The notes beneath the pieces were generated by a model. It was not told the origin of the DNA. It made no database searches and worked only from the letters and a program-made list of their open reading frames with translations. Made by a program: the position numbers and the translations under genes. Positions 1 through 8,902 of a stretch of DNA of 64,000 nucleotides are shown here, piece after piece. Numbering within the stretch: the stretch's first letter is position 1; each line of letters starts with the position of its first letter. Source of the stretch: Colwellia sp. Arc7-D (GTDB lineage: Bacteria; Pseudomonadota; Gammaproteobacteria; Enterobacterales; Alteromonadaceae); contig NZ_CP028924.1 in the NCBI RefSeq assembly GCF_003061515.1, forward strand, positions 1,550,001 through 1,614,000, in the 5' to 3' direction.

Positions 1-231
1 AAGTTTCCGGTGACATATCCTGATAATCTTATTATTGCCACCAAAGTTGAAAAAATAAGTACTGATAGGTTCACCTTAAGCCAAGTCATCTATAGCGAAA
101 CACATCAAAAAATTGCGGCTAAAAGTGAAAGTATTATTGTTTCATATAGCCATGAAATGCAGAGCAAGATTAGTCTTTCGAATGCGGCATTATCTTTGTT
201 AGAAAAAGAATTAAACCATCAATTTGAATAA
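1..231 (+). CDS. Acyl-CoA thioesterase family protein, C-terminal part (cut by window edge)
   Basis: Only the last 76 codons are in the window; the frame is open from base 1 (K-F-P-V-T-Y-P-D) and ends at TAA 229-231. The segment FPVTYPDNLIIATKVEKI followed by a beta-rich stretch and IIVSY matches the end of the hot-dog fold of 4-hydroxybenzoyl-CoA thioesterase/YbgC-FadM type enzymes, which hydrolyse acyl-CoA thioesters. The catalytic Asp region would lie upstream, outside the window. A GTG at base 10 could be mistaken for a start, but the homology runs through it, so the gene is truncated by the edge and not short. It ends 55 bases before etfB on the same strand. Family assignment is by recognition of the C-terminal pattern only. 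Confidence 0.7.
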   Translation, partial: KFPVTYPDNLIIATKVEKISTDRFTLSQVIYSETHQKIAAKSESIIVSYSHEMQSKISLSNAALSLLEKELNHQFE

Positions 232-286
232 ATTAAAATATAACTAAGCAAATATTATCTAGTATCCATTGAGGTAAAGTAAATTT

Positions 287-1039
287 ATGAAAGTATTAGT
301 CCCAATTAAACGTGTCATCGATTATAACGTCAAAGTACGTGTTAAATCTGATAACTCAAACGTTGATTTAGCTAACGTTAAAATGGCCATTAACCCTTTT
401 TGTGAAATTGCCGTAGAAGAAGCTGTTCGCCTTAAAGAAGCAGGCACAGCAACTGAAGTTATTGCTATTTCTATTGGTAATAAAAGCTGCCAAGAACAGC
501 TTCGAACTGCACTTGCCCTAGGCGCTGATCGTGCTATTCATATCGAAACAGAGTTAGCGCTCGACGCGTTAAATATTGCTAAGCTACTTCAAAAAATTGT
601 CGAAGAAGAACAACCGCAGCTCGTTATCTTAGGTAAACAATCAATTGATAGCGATAACAACCAAACTGGCCAAATGCTTGCTGCATTAACTGGTTTAGCA
701 CAAGGTACTTTCGCCTCTGAAGTTAAGGTTGAAGGCGACAGAATTAATGTAACAAGGGAAGTAGATGCCGGATTACAAACGCTAGCACTAAATCTGCCCG
801 CCATTGTGACTACTGACTTACGTTTAAATGAGCCCCGATACGCCTCTCTACCTAATATCATGAAAGCTAAACGTAAACCACTAGTGGTAAAATTAGCTGC
901 TGATTTTGGTATTGATTTAACCCCACGTACCAACTTATTAAAAGTGACACCACCTAAAGAACGACAAGCGGGTATTATTGTTGAATCAATTGATGAGTTA
1001 GTTGCAAAGTTAAGAAATGAAGCAAAGGTGATTTCATGA
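287..1039 (+). CDS. etfB: Electron transfer flavoprotein subunit beta
   Basis: This is the small subunit of the soluble ETF heterodimer, which collects electrons from acyl-CoA dehydrogenases and passes them to ETF-ubiquinone oxidoreductase. At 250 residues it has the family's usual length. The N-terminus [19 protein letters not shown] is the typical beta-subunit opening, and the segments [18 protein letters not shown] and [15 protein letters not shown] fit the AMP-binding alpha/beta domain. It starts at ATG 287 after a GAGG sequence (GAGGTAAAG) and its end overlaps etfA by four bases (ATGA), so the two are almost certainly translated together. Confidence 0.96.
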   Translation: MKVLVPIKRVIDYNVKVRVKSDNSNVDLANVKMAINPFCEIAVEEAVRLKEAGTATEVIAISIGNKSCQEQLRTALALGADRAIHIETELALDALNIAKLLQKIVEEEQPQLVILGKQSIDSDNNQTGQMLAALTGLAQGTFASEVKVEGDRINVTREVDAGLQTLALNLPAIVTTDLRLNEPRYASLPNIMKAKRKPLVVKLAADFGIDLTPRTNLLKVTPPKERQAGIIVESIDELVAKLRNEAKVIS

Positions 1040-1962
1040 GCATTTTAGTCTATGCAGAACACGACAACAGCGTGTTAAAAGCTGATACTTTAAAAACAGT
1101 TGCTGCGGCACAGAAAATAGGTGGCGACATTACCATTTTAGTTGTTGGCTATAATTGTCAAAGCGTTGCTGAACAAGCCGCTAAAGTTAATGGTGTTACT
1201 AAGGTATTAGTTGCAGATAACCTCGTGTACGAGCATCAACTGGCAGAGAATATCAGTTTATTAGTGACCGAATTAGCAGTGAACTACGACGTGATACTGG
1301 CTACAGCATTAACCACCGGCAAAAACTTTATGCCTCGCGTTGCCGCTTTGTTAGATGTCGCTCAAATTTCAGACATTACGTCGGTAGTGAGTGCTGATAC
1401 TTTTGTGCGTCCAATCTATGCCGGTAATGCTATTGCAACCGTGCAAAGTGTCGATGATAAAAAAGTAATCACAGTCCGTTCAACAGGGTTTGATGCCGTT
1501 GCCACTGATGGCGCTGCAGAGATCATAATGCTAGATAAGGTTACAAATGCAGGTATTTCAAGCCATGTCAGTGATGAGTTAACGGTTTCAAAACGCCCAG
1601 ACTTAGGTGCAGCAAGTATCGTTATTTCAGGTGGTCGCGGTATGCAAAATGGCGATAACTTCAAGTTATTAGACGGTATTGCTGACAAATTAGGTGCTGC
1701 CATTGGTGCATCACGCGCGGCGGTAGATGCAGGCTTTGTTCCTAATGACATGCAAGTTGGTCAAACAGGTAAAATTGTTGCGCCAGACTTATACATTGCC
1801 GTAGGTATTTCAGGCGCAATTCAACATCTTGCGGGTATGAAAGATTCGAAAGTGATTGTGGCGATAAATAAAGATCCAGAAGCACCTATTTTCCAAGTAG
1901 CTGACTACGGTCTTGTCGCCGATCTATTTGAAGCGTTACCTGAATTAGAAAGCGCCTTGTAA
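1036..1962 (+). CDS. etfA: Electron transfer flavoprotein subunit alpha
   Basis: This is the large, FAD-carrying subunit of ETF, 308 residues, the normal length. The N-terminal domain covers about residues 1-185. The C-terminal FAD domain shows the hallmarks [27 protein letters not shown] and [13 protein letters not shown], which wrap around the flavin. ATG 1036 lies inside the last codons of etfB (ATGA overlap), the usual arrangement for stoichiometric expression. A 9-bp inverted repeat 79 bases downstream may end the transcript. The assignment is secure. Confidence 0.97.
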   Translation: MSILVYAEHDNSVLKADTLKTVAAAQKIGGDITILVVGYNCQSVAEQAAKVNGVTKVLVADNLVYEHQLAENISLLVTELAVNYDVILATALTTGKNFMPRVAALLDVAQISDITSVVSADTFVRPIYAGNAIATVQSVDDKKVITVRSTGFDAVATDGAAEIIMLDKVTNAGISSHVSDELTVSKRPDLGAASIVISGGRGMQNGDNFKLLDGIADKLGAAIGASRAAVDAGFVPNDMQVGQTGKIVAPDLYIAVGISGAIQHLAGMKDSKVIVAINKDPEAPIFQVADYGLVADLFEALPELESAL

Positions 1963-2040
1963 AATCGACTGGATGACTTATTTCAATTGTATAGCTGCTG
2001 ATTTTACTGTTTTTACTTGGAGCTCATCATACGATATTGT

Positions 2041-2067
2041 CACTAAAATTTAGAATTGATTTTAGTG
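2041..2067 (+). terminator. Stem-loop downstream of etfA
   Basis: Perfect 9-bp inverted repeat, CACTAAAAT (2041-2049) and ATTTTAGTG (2059-2067), with a 9-base loop. There is no immediate run of T, so it is a weak candidate for an intrinsic terminator of etfBA. Confidence 0.35.
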
Positions 2068-2148
2068 TTAACGTTGATTTTTAATCATGGTTAGTCGTGT
2101 TGATGAGTAACAATATTATGGAATTATATCAGCGATTATTTTGTTGGT

Positions 2149-2210
2149 GTAAATTATCGACAAGTATACTTAGCAGTATAAAAGTCATAAATAGTCCTCG
2201 ATAACTTTAC
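2149..2210. other. Two-stem foldable element in the etfA-iclR gap
   Basis: An outer stem pairs GTAAATTATCGA (2149-2160) with TCGATAACTTTAC (2198-2210), allowing one bulged base. Inside it a second stem pairs TATACT (2165-2170) with AGTATA (2175-2180) around a 4-base loop. No known RNA family is recognised. It could be chance pairing in AT-rich DNA. Confidence 0.3.
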
Positions 2211-2623
2211 ATTTTCTGCTCAAAAGAAACATTACAAGAAAAATAAGTAGATTATTATCATAGTAAGTTAGTTATATTCCAGCATAAATAACTAAGAAAA
2301 ATGTTATAAAATTTTTGAAATCAGGTGATTTCCTACTTAAAATAAGTGGCTGTAATACTCTTGGAATGTTCAAGAATTTCGTTTTTGGCCAATTTATAGT
2401 ACAAATAATTCAGTAACTAAAAAGATCAAGTAGCCTGTTATCGTATATTTTCATGATATTCCTCTAAATTGCGGCTAATAACCTATAAACGTCAGCTTTA
2501 AAGCTATCTATAATCTTTATTTTTAGAGCAAATAATGAGATTATAACTACCATAATTTGAAAAACGTATTGACATCTAAAACAAGTCAATTCGCCGAGTA
2601 TCAAAACAATTGAGTAGTTCAAA

Positions 2624-3424
2624 ATGAATACACCAACGGGTATGCCAAGAGATACAAATGGGGAAGTCGATCGTAAATTTGTCGAAGCGCTTGCTAGAGG
2701 TTTAGATATTTTACGGGCATTTAATCCGGGAGATGGATTTCTTGGCAATCAGGAGATAGCTCAGCGTACCGGTCTGCCTAAATCGAGTATATCAAGATTA
2801 ACCTATACCTTAACAAATTTGGGCTACCTGACTTATTCAAAGCGTTTAGAAAAGTACCAGCTTGGCGCTGGTGTGTTGGCTTTGGGTTATGCATTTGTGT
2901 CAAACCTAGCAATTCGTCAAGTGGCGAACCCCCAAATGAAAGAACTTTCCATTGAAACAGGTACATCAATAGGTTTGGCAGACAGAGATCGACTTGACAT
3001 GATTTATGTTGATCATTGTGCCCCAAAAGATATTGTTACCTTTAAAAAAGATATTGGCGACAAAATCCCGATGGCAACTACGGCTGCAGGGCGAGCTTAT
3101 TTAGTGGCTTTGTCAGAAGAAGAACGTGACTTCTTTATGAGACATTTCAAAGAAAAACTGGGTGATAAGTTCGAGGCTGTCAAAGCTGGCGTTGATCAAG
3201 CAGTGGAAAGCTATAAAGAATTTGGCTATTGTCACTCTTGGGGCGATTGGGAGCGAGATACCAATGCCATTGCTGTACCGCTGAAGCTCACGCAAGGGCA
3301 AATTTATGTATTCAATGCTGGTGGCCCAGCTTTTAGGTTGTCGCAAGAGTTTTTGAGCGGAGAAGTCGCGCCACAATTAAAAAGCATGGTGCGTAATATC
3401 GAAGCAACCTTAATTCGATTTTAA
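2624..3424 (+). CDS. IclR family transcriptional regulator
   Basis: A 266-residue DNA-binding regulator of the usual IclR length. Residues about 18-80 form the winged helix-turn-helix (ALARGLDILRAF, QEIAQRTGLPKSSISRL, LGYLTYSKRLEKYQLG). Residues about 95-262 form the IclR effector-binding domain (ETGTSIGLADRDRLDMIYVD, PMATTAAGRAYLVAL). IclR proteins bind small organic acids or their derivatives and usually control neighbouring catabolic genes. It converges on the TRAP genes at 3706-6787 and, with the dehydrogenase remnant at 7023-7360, probably once formed one regulated locus. The ligand cannot be told from sequence. Start ATG 2624 has only a weak ribosome site. An in-frame ATG at codon 7 is the alternative. 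Confidence 0.93.
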   Translation: MNTPTGMPRDTNGEVDRKFVEALARGLDILRAFNPGDGFLGNQEIAQRTGLPKSSISRLTYTLTNLGYLTYSKRLEKYQLGAGVLALGYAFVSNLAIRQVANPQMKELSIETGTSIGLADRDRLDMIYVDHCAPKDIVTFKKDIGDKIPMATTAAGRAYLVALSEEERDFFMRHFKEKLGDKFEAVKAGVDQAVESYKEFGYCHSWGDWERDTNAIAVPLKLTQGQIYVFNAGGPAFRLSQEFLSGEVAPQLKSMVRNIEATLIRF

Positions 3425-3459
3425 TACTTTTTCTTAGTTTATTATTTCACTTATTGTTA

Positions 3460-3491
3460 AAAGGTCTTTGTTTATTGCAAAGGCCTTTTTT
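3460..3491 (+). terminator. Rho-independent terminator of the IclR gene
   Basis: Arms AAAGGTCTTTG (3460-3470) and CAAAGGCCTTT (3478-3488) pair over 11 bp with one G-T wobble, around a 7-base loop, and run into TTTTTT at 3486-3491. It lies 36 bases after the IclR stop. Confidence 0.88.
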
Positions 3492-3660
3492 GCAATTGGC
3501 ATATGATTATTTGTTATTGATTTGGCGCTAAGCATAGCGGTATATAAAATACTTATACCGAACTTGGATAAATAAAGCCTAACTTTGGTTATTATTTTAT
3601 CGAGGTTAAGTGGATTTGAGAATATAGAATGAACACTATGTATGACTTGAAGCGTGATGG

Positions 3661-3699
3661 TTGTTCGCGGCAGGGTATATGTTAACCAACCGCGAACAA
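3661..3699 (-). terminator. Hairpin downstream of dctM
   Basis: Perfect 10-bp GC-containing inverted repeat TTGTTCGCGG (3661-3670) / CCGCGAACAA (3690-3699), starting 7 bases after the end of dctM on the minus strand. No strong T-run follows in that direction, so it is a probable but not typical terminator. Confidence 0.5.
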
Positions 3700-3705
3700 T
3701 AAAGG

Positions 3706-5046
3706 CTACATCATAAGGTTAGGTATTAGCAGCGATAGTATCGGGAAGGCGATAATCGCAATCAATACTAAGATATCCATGACCAGAAAACGTGTAACGC
3801 CCATAAAAATGTCATATACAGCTACCGAAGGTTTAGTGACACTGGCGATAACAAAGACGTTTAATCCGACCGGCGGGGTGATCAAGCTTATTTCAAGCAA
3901 TTTTATTATAACCACACCAAACCAAATTAAGTCTAAGCCATAACCTTCTACCATAGGGATTAAAAATGGTAGGGTAAGTACCATAATACCTAGCGGATCA
4001 AGAAACATACCTAGTAGGAAATATACACCAGCGATCATTACCAGTAATAGCCATAGTGATACGTCGGCAGATTCGATCAATCCAACCAGTGCTGGTGCCA
4101 TACCTGTTAGTGCAACAAAGCCAACAAAAATTTTTGCTCCGGCCGCAATAAAAAAGATTGTCGTGGTCTGCGTACAAGTTTCCTTAACTGATTGAATAAA
4201 CTGTTGCCAATTAAGTCGTTTTTGTAAAGCGCCAATAATGATTACCGTAAACGCACTGATCGCTGCGGCCTCTGTAGCGGTAAATATACCACCATAAATA
4301 CCACCAATAATAATGGTAAAAAGCAACATAGCAGGCCAACATCTTATAGCTGCTTTTCGGCGATCTCCTTTAACATGCAAAGTGGTATCAGCCGGTGCAT
4401 CACTGGGATTACGTTTCACCCATATGTAGATCACCACTAAAAATCCCAACAAAGATATCAGACCTGGGATAATACCTGCCAAGAATAGGCGACTAATTGA
4501 CATTTCGGTAAAAATACCATAAACAATAAATAGCACACTGGGTGGAATAAGCGAACCAAGCGTACCACCAACGGCCACAGTAGATGTAGCTAAACGCTTA
4601 TCATAGCCCATCCGTAACATCTCAGGCACACAGATTTTACCCATCGCTGAAGCACAAGCAATGCTCGAACCTGTAATAGCCGAGAATCCCCCACAGCCAA
4701 AAACAGAGGCCATTGCCACCCCGCCAGGTAAGCGCTTTAACCAAACTCGCGCCGCATGATAAATGTCAGTAGTGATACCTGTATGGTAAGCAATATGACC
4801 TAAAAGTACGAATAGCGGTATCATACTTAGATCATAAGAATGGACTAAGTCGAAGGCATTGGATGAGATCATAGTCAGAGCAGGTGCAACCGCTGTGTCA
4901 ATGTCAAAGCCACCGTTTCTCAAAGCAAAAAATAAAAATATAAATACCGATGACACGCCAGCTAAGCTAAAGGCGATTGGTACACGGAAAATAAGTAAAA
5001 GCAACGTACAGGCAAAGCCGACGAGCCCAAGCATTAATGGATCCAC
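3706..5046 (-). CDS. dctM: TRAP transporter large permease subunit, DctM type
   Basis: A 446-residue inner-membrane protein with about twelve hydrophobic segments. It is the ion-coupled translocation subunit of a tripartite ATP-independent periplasmic transporter, a family that imports carboxylates and related acids. Family landmarks include GGFSAITGSSIACASAMGKI near residues 118-137, TLGSLIPPSVLFIVYGI, GIYGGIFTATEAAAI and LLGMFLDPLGIMVLTLPFLI. Length is normal and the frame is intact. The start is GTG at 5044-5046, three bases after the dctQ stop, preceded by GAGGG; an in-frame ATG five codons in is possible. Its partner binding protein is broken (5712-6787), so this subunit may be idle unless another binding protein serves it. 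Confidence 0.93.
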   Translation of the reverse strand: MDPLMLGLVGFACTLLLLIFRVPIAFSLAGVSSVFIFLFFALRNGGFDIDTAVAPALTMISSNAFDLVHSYDLSMIPLFVLLGHIAYHTGITTDIYHAARVWLKRLPGGVAMASVFGCGGFSAITGSSIACASAMGKICVPEMLRMGYDKRLATSTVAVGGTLGSLIPPSVLFIVYGIFTEMSISRLFLAGIIPGLISLLGFLVVIYIWVKRNPSDAPADTTLHVKGDRRKAAIRCWPAMLLFTIIIGGIYGGIFTATEAAAISAFTVIIIGALQKRLNWQQFIQSVKETCTQTTTIFFIAAGAKIFVGFVALTGMAPALVGLIESADVSLWLLLVMIAGVYFLLGMFLDPLGIMVLTLPFLIPMVEGYGLDLIWFGVVIIKLLEISLITPPVGLNVFVIASVTKPSVAVYDIFMGVTRFLVMDILVLIAIIAFPILSLLIPNLMM

Positions 5047-5049
5047 AGA

Positions 5050-5580
5050 TTAACCCTCTTCAATTGTATCGTATGCCGCGTCTGAACGCTGCGCGAGATA
5101 GTCAGTATTACCACAGATTGCTGCTCGAAAATCAGCAACGAAAATTACCGTTAAACGTATAATAAATAGTGTTGCGCCAGCAAAAAAGGCAAATCGTCCT
5201 GGCCATTCAGGTAGATCTAATTGGCTAAAGAAATAAGCGCCACTAATGGCTGAGTGGAAAAATCCTTTCCAAGCAGCCAATGCAAGTGGCAGTAATATTA
5301 ATAGGCTGATGAGAGATCCAATGGCAAGCATCCATAATTTGGTATGCTTACCCAAGCGTTTAAATAAGAACTCTATGGTGATGTGGCTGTAATCTGCTGT
5401 AACATAAGCCAACGGCAGAAAAACGGCTCCTACCATGAGCTCTCGAACGATAACAACATCGTCAGTTACTCCCCATCCAAAAAGGTTACGTGTAATAACT
5501 GTTAGCGTGATCATTAGGCCGAGCGTGATAATGCAAAGGCCAGCTACAATCAATGCCCCTTGTTCCATTTTTTTCAACAT
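5050..5580 (-). CDS. dctQ: TRAP transporter small permease subunit, DctQ type
   Basis: A 176-residue membrane protein with four hydrophobic segments, the usual size of the DctQ subunit that associates with DctM in the inner membrane. The central AYVTADYSHITIEFLFKRL stretch is typical of the family. ATG at 5578-5580. It lies 3 bases upstream of dctM on the minus strand and 131 bases downstream of the dctP pseudogene, the normal P-Q-M gene order. The frame is intact. Confidence 0.9.
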   Translation of the reverse strand: MLKKMEQGALIVAGLCIITLGLMITLTVITRNLFGWGVTDDVVIVRELMVGAVFLPLAYVTADYSHITIEFLFKRLGKHTKLWMLAIGSLISLLILLPLALAAWKGFFHSAISGAYFFSQLDLPEWPGRFAFFAGATLFIIRLTVIFVADFRAAICGNTDYLAQRSDAAYDTIEEG

Positions 5581-5637
5581 AATATTAAACTCTATGTGAT
5601 ACCAATTTGATTAACGCTGTGATCATTTCTACTGGAT

Positions 5638-5663
5638 AAAACAAACCGCATTTGGGTTGTTTT
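5638..5663 (-). terminator. Intercistronic hairpin between dctP and dctQ
   Basis: Arms AAAACAAACC (5638-5647) and GGGTTGTTTT (5654-5663) pair with one mismatch around a 6-base loop. On the minus strand the stem runs into GTTTTAT. Such hairpins between the binding protein and the permeases are commonly thought to give more binding protein than permease. Here this is an inference. Confidence 0.4.
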
Positions 5664-5711
5664 TATGCCTATAAAGTAGAACACCTCATTAATTAAACGG
5701 GTGTATTTAAG

Positions 5712-6787
5712 TTAACGTGCCCAAGGGTAGCCATTGAGTTCCCGTTCTTGGCTATATTTTTTAAGAGAAGCTTTGTAGTTTTCCACCATGGTTTTTCCAG
5801 ATAGGCCACTGTCAATGGCTTCTTTTTCCCATTTCTTAATGTGATATTGACTCGCGGCGTATAATTGAGCTGAACCTGAAGAGGGCAAAGTAATCATTTC
5901 TAACTTACGACCATCAACTCCTTGTGTCAGTAACTCTTCTGCTCTTTTGTCAGCCTTCATTATATTTTCACCAAGATAATTGATAAAGTCAGCGCCAACT
6001 TCATCTATTACCTTTCTCTGTGAAGGGCTCAATTTTGTTAGAGCATCTTTGTTTATAAATATTCCCAAACCGGTATAGGTGCCCCAATTGAGCTTGGTTA
6101 GGCTGTCAGACGCTTCATGTTGTTTCAAAGCAATTGTGGCGCTCATGTAACCAAGGCTACAATCGAGTAAGCCGTTACCTAGTCCCTGATACGCCTTATA
6201 AATACTCATACTGACTAAATTGGCTCCTAGATCGCCAAATATTTTACCAAAGGTACCAACACCACGAATTTTTTTACCTTTAATATCTTCAAGTGTTCGA
6301 ATAGCGCTCCCTTTACATAGCACGATAACGTTGGACAGCATGTATGAAGTGATGAAGGATAAGTTTTGTTTGGCTAAATTACTGGTAACTTCTGGGATTG
6401 CATATGATCAAAATTAGCTTTTAAACCAACCCAAGGATCGAGGTTTTCAAAAGGTAAATTAGTGAGAGAAAAAGACACCATCTCTTTGGGAAAGTAATCG
6501 GGAATAATAGTGCCCATATCGACCACGCCTGCAGCAATAGATTGTCGCGCGGCATTCGCCTTAAATAAGGCACCACCCCACATAATATCAATTTTTAAAT
6601 CACCACCAGAACGCTTTTCAACTTCCTGTGCAAACCATTTGGTAGCACTAGCACGGGCGCCACGATTTGGCCCAGGTTCGCCATAAGTGAGAACCGTTTC
6701 AGCTAAAGCAGGGATTGCACCCAAAGCAGCAATGGTTAATGTTGCTACTTTGAAAAACTTGCTAATGATATTCATTTTTGGACTCAT
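5712..6787 (-). pseudogene. dctP: TRAP transporter substrate-binding protein DctP, frameshifted
   Basis: The two halves of one periplasmic solute-binding protein lie in different frames. The first half (6787 down to about 6400) has a signal peptide ending IPALAETV, then GGDLKIDIMWGGALFKANAA and VVDMGTIIPDYFPKE, and stops at 6374-6376 after DHMQSQKLPVI. The second half (about 6410 to 5712) reads AIPEVTSNLAKQNLSFITSY, then LEDIKGKKIRGVGTFGKI and the C-terminal domain to YPWAR. Moving between the frames needs a shift equal to loss of one base around 6395-6415. Without the shift the product would be 138 residues or fewer and non-functional. ATG 6785-6787 follows GAGG; the TTG just before it and an ATG four codons later are alternatives. 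A sequencing error is possible. Confidence 0.85.
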
Positions 6788-7022
6788 CAAAAAATACCTC
6801 GTGTTTCGCTTGGCGGAACCTTGGTGCCACTAAAGTTCATTACTGTACAATAACAAACATGGCGCCGCAAGCATAAAAATAGCTATAAATTAAAGATATG
6901 GAAAATATATAACGATATATTTCTTTTTGAAGATAGAGTGAAGCGATCAATTAAAAAATCACTGTAAAATAGTATTAAAAACGGGAAACTCTATGTGCCA
7001 AAAATTAATCCCATTTAATTAG
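6788..7022. promoter_or_regulatory. Intergenic region between the dctP and gcdH remnants
   Basis: This AT-rich divergent gap probably carried the promoters of both broken genes. A near-palindrome, GAAAATATAT (6901-6910) with ATATATTTC (6915-6923), has one extra base in the left arm. It could be an operator for the nearby IclR regulator, but that is only position-based inference. No standard promoter is clear. Confidence 0.25.
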
Positions 7023-7360
7023 CAAGTTCCGATATTTCTTGATAATCAACTGACCGAGGAAGAACGAATGATCCGTGACTCTGCTCATTATTATTGTCAA
7101 AAAAATTGCTACTAGGTGTGCTTGAAGCCAATAGATATGAACATTATGATCGCGAAATCATACGTGAATTAGTTCAATTAGGCTTATTGGGTGATACTTT
7201 GTCTGATAAGTTTGGCGGCAGCGAAGTCAATTATGTAAATTATGTCAGTTATGGTTTAATTTCGCGTAAAGTAGAGCCTTTAGACAGTGGTAAGTGCAGC
7301 GCAATAAGTGTGAAGTGCTTGTTATTTAAAACTGTGAAGTCCCAAGTAGCTTCATCCTAA
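7023..7360 (+). pseudogene. gcdH: Glutaryl-CoA dehydrogenase, degenerate N-terminal remnant
   Basis: From about 7029 the frame reads PIFLDNQLTEEERMIRDSAH then YYCQKN, and stops after NCY. One frame over it continues CQKKLLLGVLEANRYEHYDR, then EIIRELVQLGLLGDTLSDKF, GGSEVNYVNYVSYGL and ISRKVEPLDSGKCSAISVK before ending at 7360. This is the N-terminal helical domain of glutaryl-CoA dehydrogenase (family pattern LTEEERMIRD, REIIREMGALGLLG, NYVSYGLIAREVERVDSG). Roughly 100 of about 390 residues remain; the flavin-binding and catalytic parts are gone. It carries a frameshift in an A-run near 7098-7104, a 9-base tandem duplication at 7229-7246 that doubles NYV, and no start codon. A possible trace of PKLAS lies near 7340-7354 after another shift. 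Clearly a pseudogene. Confidence 0.85.
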
Positions 7361-7378
7361 TGAAGTAGATCAAATAGT

Positions 7379-8902
7379 TTATTTATTTTGTAATGATTTA
7401 CGCTCTACAATGCTAGGGTGCTTATCAATATACTGCTGTATGAAAGCGACTTGCGACATTGATAAATAAAGGCCTCTTTTCGTTCGTCGCCATATGATGT
7501 CTTCAACATTAATAGCCCATTCATGTTCGATTAAAAAGTTGATTTCTAGCTCATATAAATCAGCACCAAAACAAGATCCCATAGCTTCAATACTATCTAT
7601 ATTATTTAATAAAGTGAAAATTATTGTACCGTAGCTACGGATCAATCTAGTCCGCAATGCTGAAGACAACCATGGAAACTCTTTTTTAATTTCTTGAGTA
7701 AATAATTCTATATTATTGAAGTTTCCACCGGGCAGCGGGGCGTCTGCTGTCCAGGTAGGTCCAATGTTTGGGAAATAAGGACTAAGTTTATCAACTGTAG
7801 CTTCTGCGAGTTTACGGTAAGTGGTTATTTTACCGCCAAAAACTGACATGACAGGTGCTTTATTATTTACATCTTCTATTTCTAACTTGTAATCACGGGT
7901 TACGGATTGAGCATTTATTGACTCGTCATCTAATAAAGATCTAACACCTGAAAATGTCGTTACAATATCATTACGTGATATTTTTTTCTTAAAATAGGTA
8001 TTGGTGATGTTTAATAGATAGTCAATTTCTTCATCTGATATTTCAACAGCAGAGGGATCGCCATTATATTCAACATCTGTGGTGCCAATTAATGAAAAGC
8101 TATCTTCAAAAGGGGATACAAAAACGATGCGCTGATCAACATTTTGTAGAATATAAGCTTGTGGTTGATTATGGATGCGCGGTACTACGATATGGCTACC
8201 CTTAACTAACCTAATTTTTTGAGGCGATTTGTTGGGTAAAGTACTTGAAAACAACTTTGCAACCCAAGGTCCAGCAGCGTTTACAATGCTGCGTGAACGA
8301 ATAACACTCATTTTACCGTGCAAACTATCTTTTAAGGTAATCGTCCAAATATTATCTTCGCGTACTGCTTTTATACACTGAGTTTGTGTTTTTATACTGG
8401 CACCATAATCTTGCGCGGCAAGTGCATTTAAAATAACTAACCTTGCGTCGTCTACCCAAGCATCTGAATATTCAAAACCTTTAGTTATTGTACTAACTAG
8501 GGGACTATCGGATGAGAATACAACGCCTTTTGATGCAGGTAAAGTGACGCGCTTAGCTAAGTTGTTGTAGAGAAACAAGCCAATATGGATCAGCCAAGCA
8601 GGTCTTAAATGCGCTTGATGAGGTAAGCAAAAAGTTAAAGGTTTAATAATATGCGGTGCATTTTTTAATAAGATTTCGCGTTCTGCAAGCGCTTTTCTAA
8701 CGAGCTTAAATTCATAATGCTCTAAATATCGTAAACCTCCATGAATGAGCTTACTGCTTTTAGAAGAAGTGGCAGAGGCAAGATCGTTTTGCTCACACAG
8801 GACAACCTTTAGCCCTCTGCCAGCAGCATCTGCGGCGATTCCTGTACCATTAATGCCACCGCCAATAACAACGAGGTCAAATATTTCATGTACTTCACTC
8901 AT
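7379..8902 (-). CDS. glpD: Aerobic glycerol-3-phosphate dehydrogenase
   Basis: A 507-residue FAD enzyme of the inner-membrane surface that oxidises glycerol-3-phosphate to dihydroxyacetone phosphate and passes electrons to quinone. The N-terminal dinucleotide motif VVIGGGINGTGIAADAAGRG and the family segments SSKLIHGGLRYLEHYEF, NAAGPWVAKL, TDVEYNGDP and VFGGKITTYRKLAE are all present; length matches GlpD of E. coli (501). ATG at 8900-8902 with a modest AGG site. It is transcribed away from glpK across a 247-base shared promoter region. Together the two enzymes convert glycerol to DHAP. No glpF or glpR is in the window. Confidence 0.97.
   Translation of the reverse strand: MSEVHEIFDLVVIGGGINGTGIAADAAGRGLKVVLCEQNDLASATSSKSSKLIHGGLRYLEHYEFKLVRKALAEREILLKNAPHIIKPLTFCLPHQAHLRPAWLIHIGLFLYNNLAKRVTLPASKGVVFSSDSPLVSTITKGFEYSDAWVDDARLVILNALAAQDYGASIKTQTQCIKAVREDNIWTITLKDSLHGKMSVIRSRSIVNAAGPWVAKLFSSTLPNKSPQKIRLVKGSHIVVPRIHNQPQAYILQNVDQRIVFVSPFEDSFSLIGTTDVEYNGDPSAVEISDEEIDYLLNITNTYFKKKISRNDIVTTFSGVRSLLDDESINAQSVTRDYKLEIEDVNNKAPVMSVFGGKITTYRKLAEATVDKLSPYFPNIGPTWTADAPLPGGNFNNIELFTQEIKKEFPWLSSALRTRLIRSYGTIIFTLLNNIDSIEAMGSCFGADLYELEINFLIEHEWAINVEDIIWRRTKRGLYLSMSQVAFIQQYIDKHPSIVERKSLQNK

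Larger units (their letters stand above)
1963..2623. other. 661-base intergenic region with two structured elements
   Basis: No convincing gene lies here. It holds a hairpin at 2041-2067 (arms CACTAAAAT / ATTTTAGTG), a larger foldable element at 2149-2210 (listed separately) and, just before the IclR gene, a spaced dyad ATTGAC (2568-2573) / GTCAAT (2585-2590) that could be a regulator site. The rest is AT-rich with stops in all frames. A minus-strand open frame at 2464-2748 overlaps the start of the IclR gene and resembles no known protein. Confidence 0.6.

Noticed and set aside
2464..2748. Minus-strand open frame of 94 codons over the iclR start
   Set aside because: It overlaps the well-supported IclR gene, resembles no family and has no ribosome site; treated as a chance frame.
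7094..7360. The 88-residue open frame as a real small gene
   Set aside because: Its sequence is a continuous match to the N-terminal pattern of glutaryl-CoA dehydrogenase and its upstream part continues in another frame, so it is a fragment of a broken gene.
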